Origin: JANLTP01 sp031363055
GTDB taxonomy: Bacteria > Pseudomonadota > Gammaproteobacteria > Burkholderiales > Burkholderiaceae_E
DNA length: 45,547 nucleotides
Direction: 5' to 3'
Assembly (NCBI GenBank): GCA_031363055.1
Contig: JANLTP010000109.1
Span: 1 to 45,547 of the forward strand
Of the stretch, positions 17,162-25,173 are shown piece after piece; position 1 is the stretch's first letter, and each line of letters opens with the position of its first letter. The position numbers and the translations under genes were made by a program. Under the pieces are notes generated by a model, which saw only the letters and a list, made by a program, of their open reading frames with translations, was not told where the DNA came from and searched no databases.

Positions 17162-18877
17162 ATGATGAGTCGTTTCTGGCCGCGCCGACGCACCCTGCGC
17201 TTAGGCAGCGGTCTGGTCCTGTTCGCCTATGTGGCGGGCCATTTAGTCAACCACGCCCTGGGCCTGGTGTCGCTGTCTGCGGCTGAACGGGGTCTGGCAG
17301 TGGCTGTCTGGTTCTGGCACTCGCGCGCGGCGACTTTCTTGCTCTACGGCAGCGCAGCGATCCATGTTGCCTTGGCGTTTTATGCTTTGTATGAGCGCCG
17401 CAGCCTGCGCCTGCCGGCCATCGAATGGCTGCGGATTGTGCTCGGATTCGGAATGCCGATTCTGCTCATCGGCCATGTGGTCGCGACCCGCGCTGCGTTC
17501 GAGGTGTACGCAATGGCGCCTGAATACGGACGGGTGATTCACGGGCTTTGGAGTTCGGGCAATGAATGGCTGCAACTCGGTTTGCTCGCACCGGGCTGGA
17601 TTCACGGCTGCCTGGGGCTGCACATCGCGCTCGGACACCGGCGGTTTTATCGGCGTACCTTTCTGGTGTGGTTCAGCTTTGCGCTGATACTGCCGATCCT
17701 CTCCGGCCTCGGTTTCCTGATGATGAGTAAGGAAGTGATCGCTGCGCCTCCGGTGCTCAAGCAGGCACAGGTCGGCGTGAATCTGGGCGAGGGCATCGGT
17801 TCGCTCAGGCAATCGGCGCTCAGCATCTATCTGCTGCTGTTCGCACTGTTGCTGGCAGCGCGCACCGTTCGTGGCTTGATGGAGAAACAGCAACGCTCGC
17901 TGGTGCGCATCAAGCTGGCGCAGCGCAGTTTCAGCATGCCCAAGGGCTGGACGGTGCTCGAAGGCTTGCGCAGCAACGGTATTGCGCATCTGTCGGTCTG
18001 TGGCGGGCGAGGGCGTTGCTCGACCTGCCGGATTCGGGTTGACACGGGACTGTCCGATTGCCCGTCACCCGTTGGCGTTGAGCGCGAATTACTCGGACGA
18101 ACCGGCGATTCCGCCGAAGTTCGTCTGGCCTGCCAATTAAGGCCATTTGGCGACCTTGCGATCGTGCCGATGTTTCCAGCCCGTCGCAGCCTTTCTACCG
18201 TAGAACTGGCCGCGCAGCGCCGATCGGCCGCGTCCGTGATGCCGCCCGAACTGGAGAGTCTGCTGCTCTTGATTTCTTTGGAATCGCGAGCGGGGTTGCC
18301 CGCAGGTGCGTTACTGCCCGATGACGCCTGGTATGTCCTGCAGCAGTTGCTGGCGAGCGTCCATGCGCAATTGCCGCCCGCTCGGGCGAGCATCGCCGAG
18401 TGCGCAGCGGATTATCTGATCGTTCGCTTCGAGGGTTCTGCACCGACTTCCTTGATCGCACCGACTGCTTCGAAGTCATCGACCGTTCAACGGGCCGATC
18501 AATTGGCTTGCATCGAGCGAATTGAACAGGCGTTGCAGGCGCTTGAGCTGCGGCTCGGTTCGGAGTTGGGACTACCTTCGAGCGGCCGCATCTACATTCA
18601 TCAGGGCATCGTCAGACTCGCTGAACCGGTATTGCGCGACAACCGCCCAGGGCTTGTAATCGGTGAGAGCGCAAACGTTTTGCGTCTGGCAGCGCAAAAT
18701 CGATTCGACAAAGTGGGCCGCTTGCAAGTTTCCCGCTTGCAAGTTTCCGGAAAGGCGCTCGATGCACTAGGTTTGTCGGGTACGCAGTCCATGGCTGGAA
18801 TGGAAACACGTTTTTTTGCCTGTCAATCGATCAGACACGCAGCGCGCCTTGAACCGACCTCGAGTGTCAGGCCTTGA
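17162..18877 (+). CDS. Cytochrome-b-like membrane / 2Fe-2S ferredoxin / degenerate class III cyclase fusion
   Basis: A 571-residue three-part protein. Residues 15-240 form about six helices like the succinate dehydrogenase membrane anchor, with His in GHLVNH (27, 31), H68, H105, H148, H154 and H159 as possible haem ligands. Residues 245-335 are a 2Fe-2S ferredoxin domain (Cys280, 286, 289, 324). Residues 365-530 align by eye with class III nucleotidyl cyclases: LISLESR replaces F-A-D-x-R-G-F (first metal Asp to Ser372), ECAADY keeps the second Asp (417), and RIYIHQG and VIGESANVL match later blocks. An active relative of this architecture is a redox-linked cyclase; this copy is probably catalytically dead. 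Convergent with, and overlapping by 11 bases, the next gene. Confidence 0.8.
   Translation: MMSRFWPRRRTLRLGSGLVLFAYVAGHLVNHALGLVSLSAAERGLAVAVWFWHSRAATFLLYGSAAIHVALAFYALYERRSLRLPAIEWLRIVLGFGMPILLIGHVVATRAAFEVYAMAPEYGRVIHGLWSSGNEWLQLGLLAPGWIHGCLGLHIALGHRRFYRRTFLVWFSFALILPILSGLGFLMMSKEVIAAPPVLKQAQVGVNLGEGIGSLRQSALSIYLLLFALLLAARTVRGLMEKQQRSLVRIKLAQRSFSMPKGWTVLEGLRSNGIAHLSVCGGRGRCSTCRIRVDTGLSDCPSPVGVERELLGRTGDSAEVRLACQLRPFGDLAIVPMFPARRSLSTVELAAQRRSAASVMPPELESLLLLISLESRAGLPAGALLPDDAWYVLQQLLASVHAQLPPARASIAECAADYLIVRFEGSAPTSLIAPTASKSSTVQRADQLACIERIEQALQALELRLGSELGLPSSGRIYIHQGIVRLAEPVLRDNRPGLVIGESANVLRLAAQNRFDKVGRLQVSRLQVSGKALDALGLSGTQSMAGMETRFFACQSIRHAARLEPTSSVRP
18719..18748 (+). repeat. Exact 15-bp tandem duplication inside the cyclase-like domain
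   Basis: CGCTTGCAAGTTTCC occurs twice back to back (18719-18733, 18734-18748), in frame, giving RLQVS twice (residues 520-529). It lies just after the VIGESANVL block, where cyclases have a strand. The copies are identical, so the duplication is recent. Confidence 0.95.
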
Positions 18878-19937
18878 CCGTATCGAGGAACAGCTTGGTA
18901 TCGAAGTAGCCGGAGGCAGGCACCGGATTTTCTATGCCGCCGGCACGGACATAGAAGTCGGTCACTTGCTGTAGCCAGCCGACGGCCGTGCCGTCGCTGT
19001 ATAACTTTCGCCACTCGGCCGAGGTGTGATAGCGCGACGCCTTGAACTGTTCCTGCAAGTCAGACAACGGCACTTGCGGATAATGATTTTTCTGAATGAT
19101 CGGCAACAGCTCGGCCGAGTTCTTGATCAGATCGTCATTGGCCGCAGACCAGGCGCGAACCACGCTGGCGCAGACGGCGCGGCTCTTCTCGTAAAAGTCC
19201 GTGCGCGCCGCCCAGCCACCGACAATTGCTGCCTTCGGAAAATAGGCCGACGCATCGACCAGCATGCGCGCCTGCGGTACCTTGTCGCGAACCAGAATAT
19301 TGAACGGCACCCACAAGGCTACGGCGGGTACGGCGCCGGAAATAAACGACGTGACGGCGACCGCCATGCCCTGATTGACGAGTTCTACGTCCTTGCTCGG
19401 ATCGATGCCATTGGCACGCAAGGCGGCATCGAGAAATACATGCGCCGTTGTGCCGACGGTGGTGGCGATTTTCTTGCCCTTCAGATCAGCCCAGCTTTTG
19501 ATGCCCTGATCTTCGCGAATCCACAATTGCGCGGTGGCAAACTCGATGTTGTTGATCAGGAATACCTTGCCTTGACCGCGCGCCGGAAAGTTTGAGATGA
19601 CGGCACCGGTTGAAAGCATGTCGAGACTGCCGCCGATCATCGCGTTAAAGAGCTCGAGTCCGGTATTGAACTTGACCGTTTGAAGTTCGAGCCCCTCCCT
19701 GTCCCAGTAGCCGCGCTCAACGCCGGTCCAGATCTGGCCGTTGACTGCCAGGGTATCGACATAACCGACCTTGATCTTGGTCTTCGTTTGAGCGATGGCG
19801 GGAAAACCGGCCATTGCAGTACCGGCCAACGTCGTCGCCAAAAAATGTCGGCGTGGCGAAGGTTTACGTGCTGTAGCACGTGCTACAGCATTACGACCCG
19901 ATGCTGCGCGATCCGATCGATTCATTGATGTTGCCAT
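18867..19937 (-). CDS. ABC transporter substrate-binding protein, NitT/TauT (SsuA-like) family
   Basis: A periplasmic receptor of 356 residues. ATG 19937 is chosen because CAAGGAGACATC precedes it; a longer frame from 20144 has no such site. The leader has a twin-arginine-like SPRRHFLATTLAG and cleavage near AIAQT. The mature part shows KIKVGYVDTLAVNGQIWTG, LKGKKIATTVGTTAHVFLD and SFISGAVPAVALWVPFN, as in nitrate/sulfonate/taurine-type binding proteins. Last gene of the permease-ATPase-receptor unit, 94 bases after the ATPase gene. The ligand is unknown. The signal region contains a 22-bp palindrome. Confidence 0.9.
   Translation of the reverse strand: MATSMNRSDRAASGRNAVARATARKPSPRRHFLATTLAGTAMAGFPAIAQTKTKIKVGYVDTLAVNGQIWTGVERGYWDREGLELQTVKFNTGLELFNAMIGGSLDMLSTGAVISNFPARGQGKVFLINNIEFATAQLWIREDQGIKSWADLKGKKIATTVGTTAHVFLDAALRANGIDPSKDVELVNQGMAVAVTSFISGAVPAVALWVPFNILVRDKVPQARMLVDASAYFPKAAIVGGWAARTDFYEKSRAVCASVVRAWSAANDDLIKNSAELLPIIQKNHYPQVPLSDLQEQFKASRYHTSAEWRKLYSDGTAVGWLQQVTDFYVRAGGIENPVPASGYFDTKLFLDTVKA
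19869..19890. repeat. Perfect 22-bp palindrome in the 5' coding part of the receptor gene
   Basis: The core GCTGTAGCAC / GTGCTACAGC, flanked by T and A, is fully self-complementary with no spacer (11-bp half-sites), 48-69 bases inside the gene. It encodes AVARATA in the variable part before the twin-arginine motif. It may be a repressor site or an mRNA hairpin, or a chance result of alanine codons. Confidence 0.6.
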
Positions 19938-20031
19938 GATGTCTCCTTGTGTGGAAAGTTTCGATAACTTTGACGCCTGCGGCGACTGAGATGCCCGCTG
20001 CGTCGTTGGTGCGCGCTGGGTCATTGAGCCT

Positions 20032-20850
20032 TTAGCGATCTGCAGCCGATTGTCGCTGTTGCGCGGCGTATTCCTGCATGACCAGCGATCGGATCTCGGA
20101 TCGTAGTTCGTTGAAGGCTTGCGACTCATGCAGGGCCTCGTCACGCGGGTAAGTGAACGGAACTTCGATGATCTTCCTGATGCGTGCCGGGCGCGCGGTG
20201 ACGATCAGAATCCGCGACGACAGGTAGATCGCTTCTTCCACCGAATGGGTAATCAGCATAACGGTTTTCCGTTCGGCGGCAAGCACTTCAAGCAACAGAT
20301 TTTGCATGTTCGAGCGGGTTTGTGCATCCAGTGCGCCAAACGGTTCATCCATCAGCAGAAACTCCGGTTTGACTGCGTAGGCGCGTGCGATGGCCAGACG
20401 TTGGCGCATGCCGCCTGACAAAGTTCTCGGAAACGCCGACGCAAACTCACTTAGCCCCATGAGCTTCAAATAGCGCTGGCAGATTGCGCGTTGCTCATCA
20501 GCAGACTTGCGGTTACGTTTGAGGTTCAAGCCGAACGCGATATTCTGCTCGACCGTCAGCCAGGGAAAGACGCCGTACTCCTGGAAGATCACGCCGCGCT
20601 CGGAGCCCGGTCCCTGGATAGGCTGGCCATCGAGTGTCACCCGCCCGCGTGTGGGTCGAACAAAACCGGCGACGATATTCATCAACGTCGTCTTGCCGCA
20701 ACCGGACGGCCCGATGATCGATAAAAACTCGCCATCGGCGATCGAGAATGAGATGTCGTCGACGACTTTCAGAGCGCCTTGTTCGGTCGGGAACTCGACC
20801 GACACCCGCTCGAAACGCACGCGCTCGCGATTCACCGAACGTTCATTCAA
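20032..20850 (-). CDS. ABC transporter ATP-binding protein, NitT/TauT (SsuB/TauB-like) family
   Basis: The cytoplasmic ATPase of the import system (272 residues). Walker A is GPSGCGKTT (47-55), the signature is LSGGMRQRLA, Walker B is FLLMDEPFGALD, and the H-loop His is in LITHSVEEA. These match the sulfonate/taurine/nitrate importer subgroup. Its start overlaps the end of the permease gene by 8 bases, so the two are coupled. The C-terminal extension EVPFTYPRDEAL is typical of the family. Confidence 0.95.
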   Translation of the reverse strand: MNERSVNRERVRFERVSVEFPTEQGALKVVDDISFSIADGEFLSIIGPSGCGKTTLMNIVAGFVRPTRGRVTLDGQPIQGPGSERGVIFQEYGVFPWLTVEQNIAFGLNLKRNRKSADEQRAICQRYLKLMGLSEFASAFPRTLSGGMRQRLAIARAYAVKPEFLLMDEPFGALDAQTRSNMQNLLLEVLAAERKTVMLITHSVEEAIYLSSRILIVTARPARIRKIIEVPFTYPRDEALHESQAFNELRSEIRSLVMQEYAAQQRQSAADR

Positions 20851-21604
20851 GTTCGATGCGGTCCTGCCAGCGCAACAAGCGCCGTGACAGGGCCCTGAGC
20901 GCCAGATCCATCAAGAGTGCAATGAAGCCGATGCAAATGATGCCCACGTAGACAATGTCGAGCTGAAAGAACGAGCCGGCGCTCTGGATCAAGGCGCCCA
21001 GTCCTTGTTGTGCCGCGACCAGTTCCGAGGCGACCAGCGTCGCCCAGGAAACACCGAGCGCCACCCGTATGGCCGTCAGAATGTGCGGCATGGTCAGCGG
21101 AATAATCACCTTCGCAAAGATTTCAAGATCACTGGCGCCGAGCGTCTTTGCAACGCGTATGAAGATCGGACTGATCTGAGCGACGCCCTCGTACATGACG
21201 ATGACACCGGCGAAAAAAGCGGCGTAAAAAAGGATGATCACCTTGGCGGGTTCATCAATGCCGAAGTAAACCACCACCAAGGGAATCAATGCGATCGGCG
21301 GCAAGGCTCTGAAGAAATTGATCAAGGGGTCGATGAAGGTGCGCGCATCGCGGTACCAGCCGATCAGAAAACCGACCGGCACCGCCAGCGCGATGCCGAA
21401 CAGCACGCCGAGCGTTACCCGCTGGACCGACATCAGGATGTCCTTCGGCAACCGTCCGCTGCTCAGCAATTCCCAGAAACGCGCCGCTACCTGATGCGGC
21501 GTCGGAATCAGCGACGGATTGACCCAGCCGCTGGCAATGATGCCGTACCAGAGCGCAATGATGAGCGCCCAGGGCGTGACAATGAGTGCGGACTTTCTAA
21601 GCAT
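20843..21604 (-). CDS. ABC transporter permease, NitT/TauT (SsuC-like) family
   Basis: The inner-membrane channel, about 253 residues and six helices. ATG 21604 starts MLRKSALIVTPWALIIALWYG, the normal N-terminus of the family; an in-frame extension to 21886 would read through the upstream gene and a non-triplet tandem repeat and is rejected. The EAA loop that docks the ATPase is RVAKTLGASDLEIFAKVIIP. The last helix ends before a basic tail (RRLLRWQDRIELE). The ribosome binding site is weak. Confidence 0.9.
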   Translation of the reverse strand: MLRKSALIVTPWALIIALWYGIIASGWVNPSLIPTPHQVAARFWELLSSGRLPKDILMSVQRVTLGVLFGIALAVPVGFLIGWYRDARTFIDPLINFFRALPPIALIPLVVVYFGIDEPAKVIILFYAAFFAGVIVMYEGVAQISPIFIRVAKTLGASDLEIFAKVIIPLTMPHILTAIRVALGVSWATLVASELVAAQQGLGALIQSAGSFFQLDIVYVGIICIGFIALLMDLALRALSRRLLRWQDRIELE

Positions 21605-21620
21605 CGGCGAACCTGCACCC

Positions 21621-21704
21621 GTTTGTTGCGCCCCGTTGATTGCGCCCTGTTTGTTGCGCTCGCTTAATTGCGCCCCTTTTATTGCCCTTCTTTTAATGCA
21701 CTCC
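21621..21704. repeat. Six-unit 14-bp imperfect tandem repeat
   Basis: Six consecutive 14-base units: GTTTGTTGCGCCCC, GTTGATTGCGCCCT, GTTTGTTGCGCTCG, CTTAATTGCGCCCC, TTTTATTGCCCTTC, TTTTAATGCACTCC. The array fills the gap between the permease start and the redoxin stop, and its last unit covers the redoxin's final codons. The unit is not a multiple of three, and divergence grows towards the redoxin end. Confidence 0.85.
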
Positions 21705-22790
21705 CTGCAGGTCGATCGGTGCATGATACGGACGCTCCCCGAGCGCATCAACCCGCGCCCAGAACTCCGGGCCGGCCGCAAAACCGTTGGCCAGTTTGGC
21801 AGCGGTTTGCCGCCAGATGTTCCAGGACTCCGGATGCAGTCGGATAGCTTCGGCGAACTGCTGGCTGGCCGCGTCGGCGTGACCATTTCTCAACAGGTGC
21901 TGCCCCAGTCGAAATCGCGCATGCGCCAGCGCAATCTCGGGTGCGGGCAACTTCAGACGCGCTGCGGCGCGCTCATTGCTCAGCACATGGACGCTTTGCT
22001 CGCCTTTGAGGACCCAGTCCCGTAGCGCTTCGAGATAAAGCGCCTTGATACGGTTGCGCTCGGCAATCGCCTCCTCGGGCATGGTCAGGGTGGTGCGGTT
22101 CATGGCCCGAAACGCGTCGGTCGAACCGGCACACTCGGGTGGGCGAACGATGCGACCGGTTTCGTCGATCCACACCGCCTGCGGAACGTTCACGAGGTTA
22201 TAGAGGTCGGCCAGATGATGGTCGCGATCAATCAGGCACGGATACGCAGGCTGGGCGGCCTCGATCCAGGGTCGGGCAGCCTCGGGTTGGTCCATCGCTA
22301 CCGCGAGGACTACGAAGTTGCGATCTTTAAGGGCGTCAAACAGTACCTGCCACACGGACAGATCGGCTCGACAACCTCACCAGGAGGCCCAGGTGACCAG
22401 CAATACTTTTTTGCCACGATAGTCGGACAGTTGATGCATCCGGCCATCGAGGTCGGGCAAAGCGAAGTCAGGCGCCATCAGTGCCCCGAGCGCTTGTGCA
22501 CGCTCGGTTGAACCGACACCGAACACCCAGGTGCCGGTCGCTTCGTCATGCACCACCGGTTGGCCCATGTGGGTCCACAGGCCAGCGATATCGAGCCGAT
22601 CATCGCGCACCAGGGTGCCCACTTGCTCACGCGGCAACGGCACACAAGCTTCATCGCGACACAGGCCTTCGGGCTTCCAACTCCAGCCAAGCGCCTGTTC
22701 AATATTCTCGCGACTGAGCCACAGCGAATTTCCGCTGGCGAGCGCGTCGGGCAGCGCGGTTTCGCGCTGCTCATTCAGGAGGGTAATCAT
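21693..22790 (-). CDS. Putative selenoprotein: ResA/TlpA-like redoxin with in-frame UGA (WASW-U-G-C-R)
   Basis: Read as one 365-residue protein with TGA at 22377-22379 decoded as selenocysteine (residue 138). Before it: an N-terminal domain of about 100 residues, then APDFALPDLDGRMHQLSDY and VLLVTWASW. After it: GCRADLSVWQVLF, VLAVAMDQPE, the cis-Pro region LVNVPQAVWIDETG, and a C-terminal TPR-like part (FRLGQHLLRNGHADAASQQF). Both sides of the TGA are in the same frame and match the redoxin fold. A SECIS-like hairpin follows. The family normally reduces disulfides or peroxides. ATG 22790 follows GGAGAATTGCCC. I recall a redoxin group with a WAxxUGC motif; assignment here is by motif only. 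The alternative is a nonsense mutation of a Cys codon. Confidence 0.8.
22345..22363 (-). promoter_or_regulatory. Candidate bacterial SECIS element
   Basis: Starting 14 bases after the UGA, AUCUGUC and GGCAGGU form a 7-bp stem (two G-U pairs plus one more at the base) around the 5-base loop CGUGU. The second loop base is G, 22 bases after the UGA. This fits the general bacterial SECIS rule: a stem-loop close behind UGA with a G among the first two loop bases, 16-37 bases downstream. Confidence 0.65.
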
Positions 22791-22886
22791 GGGCAATTCT
22801 CCACAGGTAAATGTTGGTTCAAGATCAAGTCTGCAACAACGTGAGCTACAACAACGCCAGCTATAACGATTGCCCCGTATTCTGCC

Positions 22887-23300
22887 TCACTTGCGGCGCG
22901 AATCAAGGCTCCAGCCACCGGCGCCCCACGCGATCAGTGATAACAGGCCGCCGACGACCGCAATGTTCTTGAAGAATGCCTGTTGCTGTTGCATGAGTTG
23001 AGCGGGCGGCACAGCCCAGAAATTGTGGAAGACGACGGTGATGACGACTGTGAAGACTGCCAAGGCGAGCGCGGCCCAGCGCGTTTGCCAGCCGATCAGA
23101 ATCAACAGACCGAGTCCGAGTTCAGCGGCAACGGCGATCGCCGCACACAACTGCGGCAGCGGAACGCCCTTGGAGGCGATGTAGCCAACGGTTCCTGCAA
23201 ATCCGGCAATCTTGGCCAGTCCGGCCGGAACGAACAACAGGGCGATCAACGCTCGACCGATCAGGGTCAACAAGTTTTGGGTGGCGTGGGAAGGATTCAT
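22887..23300 (-). CDS. DoxX-family membrane protein
   Basis: A 137-residue protein with four hydrophobic helices. The family motif is LIGRALIALLFVPAGLAKI near the N-terminus, followed by PQLCAAIAVAAELGLGLLIL and a VVFHNFWA segment before the third helix. DoxX-like proteins accompany thiol and oxidative-stress systems, and here the gene lies between pirin and the UGA redoxin. ATG 23300 has GGAGC 7 bases upstream. Molecular function is not established. Confidence 0.9.
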   Translation of the reverse strand: MNPSHATQNLLTLIGRALIALLFVPAGLAKIAGFAGTVGYIASKGVPLPQLCAAIAVAAELGLGLLILIGWQTRWAALALAVFTVVITVVFHNFWAVPPAQLMQQQQAFFKNIAVVGGLLSLIAWGAGGWSLDSRRK

Positions 23301-23362
23301 GGAAGCTCCGAGTTTTTCAAGATCTAAAGGTGATTGGACGAAAGAAGATGTTTGGGCAGGTC

Positions 23363-24064
23363 TCAGGCCTGCAGATCGAACACCAGTACTTCGGATTGTT
23401 CGCCCTGATCGAGCCGCAGCGCTGACTCATGCTCCAGGGCCGCGGCATCGCCGGCGGCGAGCTCATGGCCATTGACATTGAGCTTACCGCGCACCAGATG
23501 AACATACGTTTTGCGCTTCGGATCCAGTGCGAGTTGCGCGGCTTCGCTGGCGTCGAACAGGCCGGCATGAATGCGCGCGTCGGCATGAATCTTCACCGAA
23601 CCGTCCGCCGCATCGGACGATGCCACCAGTCGCAGATGACCGCGTTTGGACGCTTCGTCGAACGATTTCTGTTCGTAGCTCGGTGCGATGCCGGTCACGT
23701 TCGGTTCGATCCAGATCTGCAGGAAATGGGTAGTCTGATCTGGCGCGTGATTGAACTCGCTGTGCTGAACCCCGCTACCCGCGCTCATGCGCTGCACATC
23801 GCCCGGCGGAATGCCCTTGACGTTGCCGATCGTGTCCCGGTGCGCCAGATTGCCGGACAACACGTAACTGATGATTTCCATATCGCGGTGACCATGGGTG
23901 CCGAAGCCGGTCGCCGGTGCAATCCGGTCTTCGTTGATGACGCGCAAGTTTCCAAAGCCCATGAAGTTCGGGTCGTGGTAACCGGCGAACGAGAAGCTGT
24001 GGAACGATTTGAGCCAGCCGTGGTCGGCGTAGCCGCGTTGCTGCGATTTGCGAATCGTGATCAT
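23363..24064 (-). CDS. Pirin-family protein (YhaK/quercetinase-like bicupin)
   Basis: A 233-residue bicupin. The N-terminal cupin carries the metal ligands of pirins: His57 and His59 in THGHRDMEI, His101 and Glu103 in SGVQHSEFNH. FHSFSFAGYHDPNFMGFGNLR is the highly conserved N-terminus. Homologues act as quercetin dioxygenases or redox-responsive metal proteins. ATG 24064 follows CCAGGAGTTCGGC. It is first in the minus-strand run pirin > DoxX > redoxin and is divergent from a LysR gene, with a LysR-type site between them. Confidence 0.93.
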   Translation of the reverse strand: MITIRKSQQRGYADHGWLKSFHSFSFAGYHDPNFMGFGNLRVINEDRIAPATGFGTHGHRDMEIISYVLSGNLAHRDTIGNVKGIPPGDVQRMSAGSGVQHSEFNHAPDQTTHFLQIWIEPNVTGIAPSYEQKSFDEASKRGHLRLVASSDAADGSVKIHADARIHAGLFDASEAAQLALDPKRKTYVHLVRGKLNVNGHELAAGDAAALEHESALRLDQGEQSEVLVFDLQA

Positions 24065-24143
24065 GCCGAACTCCTGGTCGTTTGCTGAGGAGAACTTTAC
24101 AAGCAGACAGGTCGTTCACCGCGCGGGTCATTTTGATGTCATT

Positions 24144-24160
24144 ATTCAAATAATCTGAAT
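24144..24160. promoter_or_regulatory. LysR-type operator candidate between pirin and lysR
   Basis: ATTCA-N7-TGAAT, a perfect dyad containing the T-N11-A core of LysR-type sites, 16 bases before the regulator's ATG and 80 bases from the pirin start. This position suits autorepression of the regulator and activation of pirin. Confidence 0.6.
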
Positions 24161-24175
24161 GATAGATCGGTTTTA

Positions 24176-25105
24176 ATGCGAACAGCGAGAAATGCACTGA
24201 CCCCGGACGCACTCGAAATGCTGCAAACCATTGCCAGCGCCGGCAGTTTTGCGGCGGCCGCCCGAAAATTGAATCTGGTGCCCAGTGCGCTGACCTATCG
24301 CGTCCGCAGCCTCGAGGAAGCGCTCGATGTATTGCTGTTCGATCGCAGCGCTCGACGCGCGCGGCTCACGGAGGCCGGCGACGAGTTACTGCGTCAGGGC
24401 CAACAATTGCTGCTGAACATCGACGCGATTGCCAACCGAGTCAAGCGGGTGGCGACGGGCTGGGAACCACAGTTCACGATTGCGGTGGACAGTCTGATCG
24501 CCCGACCCGTCATCATGGATCTTGCCGAGGCTTTTTTCGCACTGGCACCGCCGACCCGACTCAGATTTCGCGATGAAGTGCTGAGCGGAACCTTCGATGC
24601 ACTGGTCAGCGGGCGCGCCGATCTGGCGCTCGGCGTCACCCTGGAGCCGGGTAACCACGCCGGCATCCGCGCGAAACCCTTGGGGCCGGTCGCCTTCGTG
24701 TTCGCAGTCGCGCCGCACCATGCCTTGGCCAGCGCGCCCGAGCCGCTGGCCGATGAACTGCTGGCCAACTATCGGGTCGTCGCTGTGGCCGATTCAACCC
24801 AGTCGGATAGTTCCATGAGTGTCGGCATCTTCGGCGGCCAGGAAGTGTTCACGGTCGCGACCATGCGGGCCAAACTCGATGCGCAAATTCGCGGCCTCGG
24901 CATAGGACTTTTGCCTGAGCCCATGGCCCGTCCATTCATTGACAGTGGTCGGCTGGTGGCCAAACAGACGGTACGATCCGCACGCGAGGCACGCACTCAA
25001 TACGCCTGGCGCCAGCCAGGGCAGCCCGGTCGGGCGTTGACCTGGTGGCTCAGTCGGCTGGAGAGCGCGGAGACCCGCGCGGCGCTGCTGCGCAGGGGAC
25101 ATTGA
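24176..25105 (+). CDS. LysR-family transcriptional regulator
   Basis: A 309-residue regulator. Its N-terminal winged helix-turn-helix is ALEMLQTIASAGSFAAAARK followed by PSALTYRVRSLEEAL. The effector-binding domain follows from about residue 95 (FTIAVDSLIARPVIMDLAEAF). The divergent position next to pirin > DoxX > redoxin makes it the likely regulator of that run. The signal sensed is unknown; its neighbours suggest redox or electrophile stress. The C-terminal ARTQYAWRQPGQPGRALTW is typical of regulators paired with pirin genes. Confidence 0.92.
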   Translation: MRTARNALTPDALEMLQTIASAGSFAAAARKLNLVPSALTYRVRSLEEALDVLLFDRSARRARLTEAGDELLRQGQQLLLNIDAIANRVKRVATGWEPQFTIAVDSLIARPVIMDLAEAFFALAPPTRLRFRDEVLSGTFDALVSGRADLALGVTLEPGNHAGIRAKPLGPVAFVFAVAPHHALASAPEPLADELLANYRVVAVADSTQSDSSMSVGIFGGQEVFTVATMRAKLDAQIRGLGIGLLPEPMARPFIDSGRLVAKQTVRSAREARTQYAWRQPGQPGRALTWWLSRLESAETRAALLRRGH

Positions 25106-25173
25106 TCAACTTTGTCAGACTGACGACCAAGCGATCCTGCAGGACACGTGATGAACAGCTCTAAAATTCAGGC

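Noticed and set aside
21693..22355. Separate 220-codon thioredoxin-like gene
   Set aside because: Its apparent start is a GTG inside conserved redoxin sequence; it is the part of the UGA-containing gene after the recoded codon.
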